A stretch of 64,000 nt of DNA from contig NZ_JAALDK010000001.1 in NCBI RefSeq assembly GCF_013366925.1, positions 1,061,089 through 1,125,088 of the forward strand. The letters run 5' to 3'. A program made the position numbers and the translations under genes. The notes beneath the pieces were generated by a model, which was not told the DNA's origin, did no database searches, and saw nothing but the letters and a program-made list of their open reading frames with translations. This stretch comes from Paraburkholderia youngii (lineage in GTDB: Bacteria; Pseudomonadota; Gammaproteobacteria; Burkholderiales; Burkholderiaceae). The number at the start of each line of letters is the position of its first letter. The stretch's first letter is position 1. Shown one piece after another: positions 1 through 8,289 of this stretch.

Positions 1-440
1 ACGAGCTCGCGGTGCGGGTCGCGAAGCGTCTGGTCGTGTATATCCAGCGCGAAGGCGGTCAGTCGCAGTACAGCCCCTACATTGGTGCGGGCAAGGACGA
101 AGATCCGATCCTTCACAAGGTCTATCGATTTGTGAGCGAGCATATTACCGAGGCGCTGTCGATCGACGACCTCGCGAGCGCGGCCTCGGTGAGCCGCCGC
201 ACCTTGTCGCGGGTGTTCGCGAAGCACGCGAAGTTGACGCCCTCGGTGTTCGTCGAGCAGGTGCGCGTCGATACAGCAAGAAAGCTGCTCGAGAATACCG
301 ATGCTCCGCTAAAGACGGTCGCGTTCAAATGCGGCTTTCACAACGCCACGCATATGCGCACGACTTTCTCGCGGCGACTCAACGTCACCCCGAAGCAATA
401 TCGGATGCGATTCAGAGGGGAGGCGAGTGCGCAACAGTGA
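1..440 (+). CDS. GlxA-type AraC-family regulator, C-terminal part (cut by window start)
   Basis: The reading frame is open back to the first base, so this is the C-terminal end of a regulator that begins upstream; the GTG at 12 is only an internal codon. The linker RVAKRLVVYIQREGGQSQ is typical of GlxA-like proteins, in which an N-terminal DJ-1/PfpI domain is joined to an AraC DNA-binding domain. Both helix-turn-helix units are visible (SIDDLASAASVSRRTLSR, then LKTVAFKCGF...TPKQYRMRF). Its stop overlaps the start of the DNA glycosylase gene by 14 bases, so the two are probably cotranscribed. The effector is unknown. A decayed relative of this gene lies near 25 kb. Confidence 0.9.
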   Translation, partial: ELAVRVAKRLVVYIQREGGQSQYSPYIGAGKDEDPILHKVYRFVSEHITEALSIDDLASAASVSRRTLSRVFAKHAKLTPSVFVEQVRVDTARKLLENTDAPLKTVAFKCGFHNATHMRTTFSRRLNVTPKQYRMRFRGEASAQQ

Positions 441-1008
441 GTCCATCGCGGAGCTTTCAGACGTGTCGCCGATAGCGAATGACGATGCCGCGCAATCCCT
501 GCCCGACGTCATCGGGCCCGGATTGTCGATCCTCTTTTGCGGCATCAATCCCGGATTGCTCGCGGCGTCGACTGGACATCACTTTGCAGGCAGGGGCAAC
601 CGGTTCTGGAGGGTTCTTCATCGTGCAGGTTTCACACAGGAGGAGTTTCGCCCCGAGAACGACCGTCAATTGCTGAACGGTGGATATGGTCTGACTGCTG
701 CGGTCGCCCGCCCGACGGCTAGTGCGGACCAGTTGTCGAAGGCGGAGGTTCAAGCCGCTGCGGCGCAGTTCGAACAGAAGATCCGACACTACGCGCCGCG
801 ATTCATCGCGTTTCTCGGCAAGGTGGCGCTCGCCGAAATGTCCGGCCAGCGTGAGATCGAATGGGGCCTGCAAGCGCGCAATTTCGGCGGTGCGCGCGTA
901 TGGGTGCTGCCTAACCCAAGCGGCCTGAACCGGTCCTTCAGCCTCGATGCACTGGTGAGCGCGTATCGCGAGCTCCGTATTGCGGCGGAATTGACGCGCT
1001 TCGATTAG
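427..1008 (+). CDS. mug: G/U mismatch-specific DNA glycosylase
   Basis: This 193-residue protein belongs to the MUG/TDG uracil-DNA glycosylase superfamily, which removes uracil or ethenocytosine opposite guanine in base-excision repair. The active-site motif CGINPGL is present near residue 38; its Asn positions the attacking water in E. coli Mug. The NPSGLNR motif in the C-terminal third inserts into the DNA groove. The protein is slightly longer than E. coli Mug at the N terminus. The GTG start at 427 lies inside the end of the AraC gene, which suggests translational coupling; a later start cannot be excluded. Confidence 0.9.
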   Translation: MRNSESIAELSDVSPIANDDAAQSLPDVIGPGLSILFCGINPGLLAASTGHHFAGRGNRFWRVLHRAGFTQEEFRPENDRQLLNGGYGLTAAVARPTASADQLSKAEVQAAAAQFEQKIRHYAPRFIAFLGKVALAEMSGQREIEWGLQARNFGGARVWVLPNPSGLNRSFSLDALVSAYRELRIAAELTRFD

Positions 1009-1403
1009 GCGGCCGCTTGCTGCCTCCACGGCCGCACTAAGCCATATCTCCCGCTTTGGCCCGAACACATACGGGTCAATTCCGGCCAGCCGGTAACCGC
1101 TGGTCGCGCATCGGCGTTTCGCCTGACTCTCAAGCCAGCAACTGAATGGAATGGCCCGCGACGAACCACCCGGTTTCGTCGCGACGCACGCTTTTGCGCC
1201 CGTGCCGCGCGCGGCACGCAGCCGTTCGCGACAGCGTGGCCTGGCCAGTTTTCCGTACTAGATGGCCCAAAACCCGACATGCCGAAGCTTTCGGAAATCG
1301 TCCCGATCTCTGACAATTAAGCAATCGGTGAACAGCAGCGAAGCGCGGTGAGCCGACAGCTGACTATGCCTATCGGGCAGTACAGCTAACCAAACGGGAG
1401 CGG
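1009..1403. other. Intergenic region with an 18-bp perfect palindrome
   Basis: No gene is recognisable here. At 1201-1218 there is a perfect palindrome, CGTGCCGCGCGCGGCACG, which could be an operator or part of a terminator for mug, although no T-run follows. The promoter of the efflux operon should lie between it and 1404. Confidence 0.5.
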
Positions 1404-3020
1404 GTGAAACCTATGACGACTGAAATGGAAGCGCCGAGTATTCCGCGATCGCCGGAGCCCGCTCCCTTGCGCGTGATGGCGGCGCCGCCCCAGACGCCCC
1501 CTGCGCAGGTGAGCTTTACGGCGCGCATCGCGCTCGGGCTCGTCGGCATGCTGTTCGCGTCGCTGCTGGCGATCCTCAACGAGCAGGTCACCGCGGCCGC
1601 GATGGCGGATATCCAGGGCGCCTTCCTGATCGGACATGATGACGCAACCTGGCTAACCGCACTATTCGAAGCGGCGAACGTCGCAACGATGGTGTTTGCG
1701 CCGTGGTTCGGCATCACGTTCACGCTCAAGCGCTTCACGATCGGCGCGGTGCTGGCGACGATGTGCTTAGGCCTGCTGTGCCCGTTGGCTCCAAATCTGC
1801 CGGCTCTGTACCTGTTGCGCATCCTGCAGGGAATCGCGGGCGGATGCCTGCCGCCGATGCTAATCATCGTGGCGCTGCGCTATCTGCCGCCCAATCTGAA
1901 GCTGTATGGCCTCGCCGGCTATGCGCTGACGGCGACCTTCGGGCCGGCCCTCGGCACGCCGCTCGCCGCATTGTGGACCGAGTTCGTCAGCTGGCGGATG
2001 GCGTTCTGGCAGATCGTTCCGCTAGGCGTGCTGTGCTGCGTAGCCATTCAGCAGGGGCTTCCCGCGGACCCGATGAAGCTCGAGCGGTTTCGCTCGTTCG
2101 ACTGGGTCGGCTTCGTGACCGGATTTCCCGCGGTCGCGATGCTCGTGACCGGTCTATTGCAAGGCGATCGTCTCGACTGGTTCGACTCCGGGTTCATTCG
2201 CGTGATGTTCGGCGCGGGGTCGCTGTTGCTGGTCGCATTTCTCGTCAACGAATGGTTTCAGCCGGTGCCGTTTTTCAAGCTTCAGCTGCTTGCGCGCAGG
2301 AACTTCACGCATGGACTTTCGACCTTGGTCGGCACCGTGATCCTGCTGGTGGGCATGGCGGCGATTCCGGGCCAGTATCTCGCGAAAGTGCATGGCTACC
2401 GCCCGCTGCAGACCGCGCCGCTGTCGCTGTCTCTGGCCATCCCGCTGTTGATCACATTGCCGCTGACGGCTGCTTTGCTCAACACGCGCCGCGCCGATCA
2501 CCGCTGGGTGATCGCCACGGGTCTCGCGCTGATGTTCGCGACCTGCGCGTTGGGAAGCTTTATGACGTCGGAATGGATTCGCGACAACTTCTACCTGCTG
2601 CAATCGTTGCAGATCGTCGCGCAGCCGTTGGTGATCATGTCGATCCTGATGGGCGTGACGACGGGGCTGCCGCCCACCGAGGGTCCGTTCGCTTCGGCGA
2701 TGTTCAATACCGTCAAGACGTTTTCCGCGGCGCTGGCGAGCGGACTCATCGAAGCTGTGGGGACTGCGCGCGAGCACTTTCATTCGAGCATGCTGGTCGA
2801 TCAACTGGGCAACCGGTTACTGATCGCGAACCAGGGCGTCGACGCGAACTACGGTCTCGGTCAGTTCGCGCACCGGATTCACGAACAGGCGGTGGTTCTG
2901 ACCTCCGCCGATCTGTATCGCGTGATGGCGTGTGTTGCCGTTGCGCTTCTTCTGCTGGTTCCCGTGTTACCTGTGCGCATCTATCCGCCGTGGAGCACGA
3001 CGCCGCCTTCTTCGCATTGA
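1404..3020 (+). CDS. DHA2-type MFS multidrug efflux transporter (EmrB-like)
   Basis: This 538-residue inner-membrane protein has about 14 hydrophobic segments beginning near residue 40 (TARIALGLVGMLFASLLAIL), the layout of EmrB/QacA proton-drug antiporters. The first loop carries DDATWLTALFEAANV, common in the FarB/EmrB group. It is followed after 12 bases by an HlyD-type adaptor and then an outer-membrane factor, so it should be the pump of a three-part export system. GTG at 1404 is given as the start; an ATG at 1413 is equally possible, as the purine-rich GGGAG at 1396-1400 is 3 or 12 bases upstream respectively. Confidence 0.93.
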   Translation: MKPMTTEMEAPSIPRSPEPAPLRVMAAPPQTPPAQVSFTARIALGLVGMLFASLLAILNEQVTAAAMADIQGAFLIGHDDATWLTALFEAANVATMVFAPWFGITFTLKRFTIGAVLATMCLGLLCPLAPNLPALYLLRILQGIAGGCLPPMLIIVALRYLPPNLKLYGLAGYALTATFGPALGTPLAALWTEFVSWRMAFWQIVPLGVLCCVAIQQGLPADPMKLERFRSFDWVGFVTGFPAVAMLVTGLLQGDRLDWFDSGFIRVMFGAGSLLLVAFLVNEWFQPVPFFKLQLLARRNFTHGLSTLVGTVILLVGMAAIPGQYLAKVHGYRPLQTAPLSLSLAIPLLITLPLTAALLNTRRADHRWVIATGLALMFATCALGSFMTSEWIRDNFYLLQSLQIVAQPLVIMSILMGVTTGLPPTEGPFASAMFNTVKTFSAALASGLIEAVGTAREHFHSSMLVDQLGNRLLIANQGVDANYGLGQFAHRIHEQAVVLTSADLYRVMACVAVALLLLVPVLPVRIYPPWSTTPPSSH

Positions 3021-3032
3021 GGAACGATTTCC

Positions 3033-4109
3033 ATGTCATCGACTATGCCCTCCCCACTGAAGATCTTTCGTGTTGCCGCGGTCATCGGCGTCGTCGGCCT
3101 TGCTGCATGGGCTGCTACGAGGCTCTTTGCGAGCCCGAGTACCGAGTCCACCAACGACGCCTACGTCACCGCGGACTTCACGCTCGTCGCGCCGCGCGTC
3201 CCGGGCCAGATCACCGACGTACTGGTCAACGACAACGAGGACGTGAAAGCGGGCCAATTGCTCGTGCGCATTGATGACCGCGACTTTCGCGCGGCGTTGA
3301 TGAGCGCCGAGGCGGAAGTGGTCGCGGCGAAGGCGTCGGTGGCGAACTTCGACGCGGAGATTGCGCGGCAGCCGTCGCTGGTCGAGCAGGCGCGCGCGAC
3401 GCTGCGTGCCGACGACGCATCGATCGGTTTTGCTCGGGCCAACGCGTCGCGTTACCAGAACCTTTCCGACGCCGGCGCTGGGACGGCACAGGAACAGCAA
3501 CGCGCTTCGAGCACACTCGCGCAGCAGCTTGCGCAGCAGTCGCACGATCAGGCGGCGTTGCTGGCCACCGAGCAGAATCTGGACGTGCTGCGCACGCAGC
3601 GCGACAAGGCCGCAGGCGCACTGCAACATGCCGAGGCTGCGCTCGAGCAGGCGAAGCTGAACCTCTCGTATACGGAGATCCGCGCGCCCGTCGACGGCAA
3701 GGTCGGCCGCCGATCGGCGCGGGTCGGCGCGTTCGTGACGCCTGGCGCGCCGGTGCTGGCGATCGTGCCGCTATCGGATGCGTACGTGGTCGCCAACTTC
3801 CAGGAAAGCCAGATCACCAACATGCGGCCGGGTGAAACCGTGCGCGTGACGGTGGATAGCCTGCCCGGCGTCGTGATCCGCGGCCGGATCGATAGTCTCG
3901 CTCCCGCGACCGGCGTCAGCTTCGCGCCAATCGCGCCCGACAACGCCACCGGCAACTTCACGAAGGTCGTGCAGCGGGTACCCGTCAAGATCACGATCGA
4001 TCGCGGCCAGGCGAAGGCGTCGGCATTGAGCGTGGGGCTTTCGGTCGAGGCGGAAGTCAAGGTAGGCCACGGTGACGAAGCCACGGCCGAGGGAGCGGAA
4101 AGAGAATGA
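3033..4109 (+). CDS. HlyD/EmrA-family periplasmic adaptor subunit
   Basis: The 358-residue protein has one N-terminal membrane anchor (about residues 12-28), then a biotinyl-lipoyl-like half (YVTADFTLVAPRVPGQI), a long Ala/Gln-rich coiled-coil hairpin (about 80-210), and the second lipoyl half (LSYTEIRAPVDGKVGRR). This is the standard build of membrane-fusion proteins that link an MFS pump to an outer-membrane channel. It sits between the pump and the outer-membrane gene, overlapping the latter by an ATGA (4106-4109), so the three are one translationally coupled operon. The substrate is not evident. Confidence 0.94.
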   Translation: MSSTMPSPLKIFRVAAVIGVVGLAAWAATRLFASPSTESTNDAYVTADFTLVAPRVPGQITDVLVNDNEDVKAGQLLVRIDDRDFRAALMSAEAEVVAAKASVANFDAEIARQPSLVEQARATLRADDASIGFARANASRYQNLSDAGAGTAQEQQRASSTLAQQLAQQSHDQAALLATEQNLDVLRTQRDKAAGALQHAEAALEQAKLNLSYTEIRAPVDGKVGRRSARVGAFVTPGAPVLAIVPLSDAYVVANFQESQITNMRPGETVRVTVDSLPGVVIRGRIDSLAPATGVSFAPIAPDNATGNFTKVVQRVPVKITIDRGQAKASALSVGLSVEAEVKVGHGDEATAEGAERE

Positions 4110-5629
4110 ACACGAGCGAATACTCCTTGCGCGGTGTCGTCGCCGCGCTTCTGACCTGTATTGCGCTGACGGCATGTACGGTGGGTCCGAACTTCGAACG
4201 CCCACAGACGGCTACGCCGCGGGTGTTCGAGCGCACGCAAGCCGCGCAGTCGCCGAGCCGCGCCGTGCAAGCCCAGTTCGGTCCAGACTGGTGGACGCTG
4301 TTCAACGATCCGGTATTGAACGATCTGGAAAAGCAGCTAGCCGACGCCAATCTGGACGTCGCAGCGGCCTCCGCGCGTTTGCTGCAAAGCCGGGCCGAGC
4401 GCCGCGTGGTCGGCGCGGCCGAGTACCCGACCCTCGACGGCGCCGCTTCGTACAACCGCGAACGCGGCAGCGAAAACGGCATCCTGTCGCTGCTCGGCGT
4501 TACCCCGACGCAGAGCCAGCCGCAATCGGCTTCCGGCAGCGCGCCGCTCGGGGTGGCGGCCATGCCGGGCTCCAATGGCTCGCCCGCCTATAACCTGTAT
4601 CAGGCTGGGTTCGATGCGTCGTGGGAGATCGATCTGTGGGGGCACGTGCGCCGCAGCGTCGAAGCGGCGACCGCGATGTCAGAGGCCTCGTACGAGGACC
4701 GCAACGCCGTGCTGTTGAGCGCGCGCGCGGAGCTGGCGCGCGACTATATCGAGCTGCGCGACACGCAGGACCTGCTCCAGATCGCGAAACAGAATCTCGA
4801 CATCGCCAATGATGCGCTCAAGCTCACGCGGGTTCGTGCGCATGAAGGCGTCACCACCGATCTCGACGTATCGAACGCCGCCGCGCAGGTGGAAAACATC
4901 GAAAGCCTGATTCCGACGCTGGAGTCGCGCTCCGAGACCACGATCAACGCGATCGGGCTGCTGCTCGGGCAGGAACCCGGGGCGCTGCGGCAGACGCTTG
5001 CCGCGCCTCGCGAGGTGCCGGTGTTGCCCGCACAGGTGCCGATCGGCTTTCCGTCGGAGCTCGTGCAGCGCCGGCCCGATATCCGCAAGGCGGAGGCGGA
5101 CCTGCATGCGGCGACCGCGACGGTCGGCGTCGCGAAGGCCGATTTCTATCCGCGCATTACGCTGAACGGCAGCGCGGGCCTGCAGAGCCTGCAATTGTCG
5201 AATCTCGGCAGCTGGGCGTCCGGGCAGTTCGTCGTGGGACCGTCGATCACGTTGCCGATCTTCGAGGGCGGTCGTCTGAAGGGCACGCTGCAATTGCGTG
5301 AAGCGCAGCAACAGGAAGCCGCCATCGTCTACAGGCAGACGGTGCTGCGGGCGTGGCAAGAAGTCGACGATGCGCTCGTCACCTACGATGCCGAACAACG
5401 CCGCCGCGATCGGTTGGCCGCGGCCGTCAGCATGAACGAGCGCGCGCTCGTGGTCGCGCGGGCACGCTACAAGGCGGGCGCGCTCGACTATCTCGACGTG
5501 CTGAACGTACAGCGGCAATTGCTCGAAGCGCAGAGCAATCTGCAGAAGAGCAAAGCCACCGCCGCGACCAATCTGATCACGCTCTGCAAAGCGCTGGGAG
5601 GGGGATGGGAATCGACCTACGGCGGGTAA
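4106..5629 (+). CDS. NodT-family outer-membrane efflux lipoprotein
   Basis: A signal peptide ends in the lipobox LTAC with Cys24, followed by TVGPNFERP, the usual start of mature NodT/OprM-type channel proteins. The 507-residue length and two repeated TolC-like halves (conserved FPSELVQRRPDIRKAEADL in the second) fit an outer-membrane factor that completes the export path with the two upstream genes. The C-terminal coding segment is echoed by a decayed copy at 25.73-26.13 kb. The gene ends tail-to-tail with the LysR gene on the other strand. Confidence 0.94.
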   Translation: MNTSEYSLRGVVAALLTCIALTACTVGPNFERPQTATPRVFERTQAAQSPSRAVQAQFGPDWWTLFNDPVLNDLEKQLADANLDVAAASARLLQSRAERRVVGAAEYPTLDGAASYNRERGSENGILSLLGVTPTQSQPQSASGSAPLGVAAMPGSNGSPAYNLYQAGFDASWEIDLWGHVRRSVEAATAMSEASYEDRNAVLLSARAELARDYIELRDTQDLLQIAKQNLDIANDALKLTRVRAHEGVTTDLDVSNAAAQVENIESLIPTLESRSETTINAIGLLLGQEPGALRQTLAAPREVPVLPAQVPIGFPSELVQRRPDIRKAEADLHAATATVGVAKADFYPRITLNGSAGLQSLQLSNLGSWASGQFVVGPSITLPIFEGGRLKGTLQLREAQQQEAAIVYRQTVLRAWQEVDDALVTYDAEQRRRDRLAAAVSMNERALVVARARYKAGALDYLDVLNVQRQLLEAQSNLQKSKATAATNLITLCKALGGGWESTYGG

Positions 5630-5693
5630 CCAACGCCCCGGCGATGTCGTGGAAATCGCGTCCGGAGTGGAGACCGCCGCGACGCGGCCGCGC

Positions 5694-6614
5694 TCAGGCG
5701 TCGGTCGCTCTGATCGGTTGTCCTGAGATGCGCGCGTGCAGCCGTGGTGTCGCGAAGTCGAGAAAGGCGCGCAGCTTCAAAGGCAACGGCGTTTGCCCCG
5801 CATGCACGAGATGGATCGGCAACGGCGCCGACTCGAACGCATCGAGCACGACACGAAGCTCGTTCGCATGGATCGCGTCCGCCACCTGGTAGGAGAGCAC
5901 ACGTATCAGTCCGACGCCGAGAATCGCCGCCGCGATCGCGGCGTCCGCCGTGTTCACGGTGAGGCGAGACTGCACCGGCACGGTCAGCACCGACTGGCCG
6001 GAGCCGAAGGTCCACGCGCGCGTCGACTCGAGCACTTCGAACGTGATGCAGCGATGCGCGCCGAGATCCGGTGGTCTGGCCGGCACACCCTGCGCATCGA
6101 GGTACGCGGGACTGCCGCAGATGACCCGGCGCACCGCGCCGACGCGCCTCGCGACCAGCGTGCTGTCGGGGAGTTCGCCGATCCGGATCGCGACGTCGGC
6201 GTGCTCGTCGAGCAGATGCACGATGCGGTCCGTCAGCACGAGATCGATGTCGATTTCCGGGTAGTGCGCCAGAAAATCCGCGACCACCGGCACGACGTGC
6301 AGCCGGCCGAAAACGATCGGCGCGGTGACCACCAGTTGGCCCCTCGGTGCCGCGTATTCGCCCGTCGCGGCGCGCTCGGCTTCGCCGATCTCTTCGAGAA
6401 TCCGCCGGCACGCGGCGACGTAGGAAGCGCCGGCCTCGGTCAACGATAGCTGGCGCGTGGTGCGGTGAAGCAAACGTGTTTTCAGATGCGATTCGAGTTC
6501 TCCAACCTTGCGGCTGGCCGTGGCGAGCGGCATGTCGAGCCGGCGGGCGGCAGCCGACAGACTGCCCGCATCGACGACCGCGACGAGGATGGACATCGCT
6601 TCGAGACGGTTCAT
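5694..6614 (-). CDS. LysR-family transcriptional regulator
   Basis: A 306-residue LysR regulator: an N-terminal winged HTH (residues 3-60, MSILVAVVDAGSLSAAARRL) and a periplasmic-binding-like effector domain. The subgroup motif RLHVVPVVADFLAHYPEIDI and the C-terminal LKLRAFLDF resemble the CrgA/PA-type regulators common in Burkholderia. A GAGAGG purine tract precedes the ATG. It is divergent from the MFS gene at 6757 with about 140 bases between them, so it most likely controls that pump and itself. Its last 30 codons are matched by a scrap at 35196-35294. Confidence 0.93.
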   Translation of the reverse strand: MNRLEAMSILVAVVDAGSLSAAARRLDMPLATASRKVGELESHLKTRLLHRTTRQLSLTEAGASYVAACRRILEEIGEAERAATGEYAAPRGQLVVTAPIVFGRLHVVPVVADFLAHYPEIDIDLVLTDRIVHLLDEHADVAIRIGELPDSTLVARRVGAVRRVICGSPAYLDAQGVPARPPDLGAHRCITFEVLESTRAWTFGSGQSVLTVPVQSRLTVNTADAAIAAAILGVGLIRVLSYQVADAIHANELRVVLDAFESAPLPIHLVHAGQTPLPLKLRAFLDFATPRLHARISGQPIRATDA

Positions 6615-6756
6615 GATCCTCTCGTTCGATGGAAGGATGAATCTCGATCCTGACGGATTCTCTTGATCAACGCAAGCGCGTAACGTTCATAACCGGAAGC
6701 CGGAGGGCGGCATGTCGCCGCAAAAGCCGGAGGAGTAAACAATAAGGAGCTTTGCA

Positions 6757-7986
6757 GTGCGCGACTCAACCCACCTCACTGATCGTTTCGCCGCGCCCGC
6801 ATTCGCGTCGCGCGGAAAGATCCTCATGATGGCGATCATCGCCGGCGCGGTGATCACCAACATTTACTGCACGCAGCCGATCCTGCCGCTGATTGCGGCG
6901 GGCCTGCGCGTCGACGTGACGACGGTCGACTTGGTCGCCGCGACGGCACTGCTCGGTTTTTCGAGCGGGCTCGCATTGCTGCTGCCGCTCGGCGATCGGT
7001 TCGACCGCCGCAAGCTCGTGCTGATCCAGATCGCGCTCGCGTGCGTGTTCGGCGTCGCCGCGGCCGTCGCGCCCGGCATCTGGTCGCTCGTCGGGGCGTC
7101 GTTTGGTCTCGGCATCGTCAGCTGCGTTCCGCAGCAACTGGTGCCGTTCGCCGCCGTCATGTCGGTGCCGAGCGAGCGCGGGCGGAACGTCGGCACCGTC
7201 GTGAGCGGGATCATGATCGGCATCCTGGCCGGACGTACGGTCGCCGGCGTGATCGGCGCGGCGTATGGATGGCGCGCGGTGTACGGCGCCGAAGCGGCCT
7301 TCATGGTGCCGGTCTGGATCGCGGCCGCGGCGCTGCTGCCGCGCGGCGTGCCGTCGACAAACCTCTCCTATGGACGTCTGCTCGCCTCGCTGTGGCCGCT
7401 TGCGCGCGACAACCGTCCAATTCGCGAATCGATGCTGATCCAGGCTTTGCTGTGGGCGTGTTTCAACGCGTTCTGGGTCAATCTCGCGGCGCTTCTCGCG
7501 AGCGGACCGTGGCATCTCGGCAGCGCGTGGGCGGGCGGTTTCGGCGTAATCGGCGCGGCCGGCGCGTTCGCCGCTTCACTCGGCGGCAATGCGACCGATC
7601 GCGTCGGGTTCCGCAAGGTGATCGGCGCCAGCATCGGCATCGTCACGCTCGCGTATCTGCTGCTGTCGGGCGCGGCGAGCTCGCTGACGCTGTTGATCGT
7701 CGGCGTGATCGTGCTCGATATCGGCGTGCAGTCCGGCCTTGTATCGAATCAGACGCGCGCTTTTGCCGTCGATCCGAAAGCTCAGGGGCGCATCAATAGC
7801 CTTTATATGACGGCCACGTTTTTCGGCGGTGCGGTCGGCGCGACGCTTAGCGGCTGGCTGATGGCGCGCTATGGGTGGACCGGCATCGTCGTATTCGGCA
7901 TCGCGCTCGGCGTGCTCGCCGCCGCGATTCACTGGATCGGCGCGAATCGGGGGGCGGTAGTCGATGTCCAGACAACCCCCGATTGA
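6757..7986 (+). CDS. MFS transporter, DHA1-like 12-TM exporter
   Basis: The 409-residue protein has about 12 hydrophobic segments. Motif A is seen as LLPLGDRFDRRKLVLIQ between TM2 and TM3. The start is a GTG preceded by AAGGAG at 6743-6748, a strong ribosome-binding site at good spacing. The N-terminal text MMAIIAGAVITNIYCTQPIL resembles YgaY/arabinose-efflux-type MFS proteins. Divergence from the LysR gene suggests inducible export of a small molecule; the substrate cannot be inferred. Confidence 0.92.
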   Translation: MRDSTHLTDRFAAPAFASRGKILMMAIIAGAVITNIYCTQPILPLIAAGLRVDVTTVDLVAATALLGFSSGLALLLPLGDRFDRRKLVLIQIALACVFGVAAAVAPGIWSLVGASFGLGIVSCVPQQLVPFAAVMSVPSERGRNVGTVVSGIMIGILAGRTVAGVIGAAYGWRAVYGAEAAFMVPVWIAAAALLPRGVPSTNLSYGRLLASLWPLARDNRPIRESMLIQALLWACFNAFWVNLAALLASGPWHLGSAWAGGFGVIGAAGAFAASLGGNATDRVGFRKVIGASIGIVTLAYLLLSGAASSLTLLIVGVIVLDIGVQSGLVSNQTRAFAVDPKAQGRINSLYMTATFFGGAVGATLSGWLMARYGWTGIVVFGIALGVLAAAIHWIGANRGAVVDVQTTPD

Positions 7987-8034
7987 TCGCGCGTTACCGC
8001 CTGGTTCGAACGTCGTTGACTGCAGAGGTAAATC

Positions 8035-8289
8035 ATGAAGGTCGCGATGAAAACTGTCGTCCGTAGAGATGATGCTCCGACGATCGTGCATGCGATGAAG
8101 TCGGTCGATCCCGACGCGAAAGTCGAAGTCGACGTCGTCATCCGAAGCCGCTTCGCCGGATCGGATCGCCGCGCCGTTGGATGGCCCGGATGCGATCCAT
8201 GCTGGCCCGTGGATGAACCTTTTGTCCAGGCAAGCCGCGGCGATTGTCGTCAGAATCCAGAGGACCAGTTTGACGCGAGTCAGGTATGA
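8035..8289 (+). pseudogene. Truncated copy of a small HMA-fold-like protein
   Basis: The first 35 residues (MKVAMKTVVRRDDAPTIVHA...) are nearly the same as the intact 66-residue protein encoded at 35408-35608. After KVEVDV the similarity stops and an unrelated, Arg/Pro/Cys-rich tail follows to the stop. The intact relative looks like a heavy-metal-associated ferredoxin-like fold without a CxxC, so metal binding is only a guess. The frame runs into the next gene with an ATGA overlap, so even as a broken gene it may still be translated and couple to the enzyme downstream. Confidence 0.65.

Noticed and set aside
1703..3274. Plus-strand frame of 523 codons overlapping the EmrB-like pump and HlyD gene
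   Set aside because: It is an Arg-rich frame-shifted shadow running across two well supported genes.
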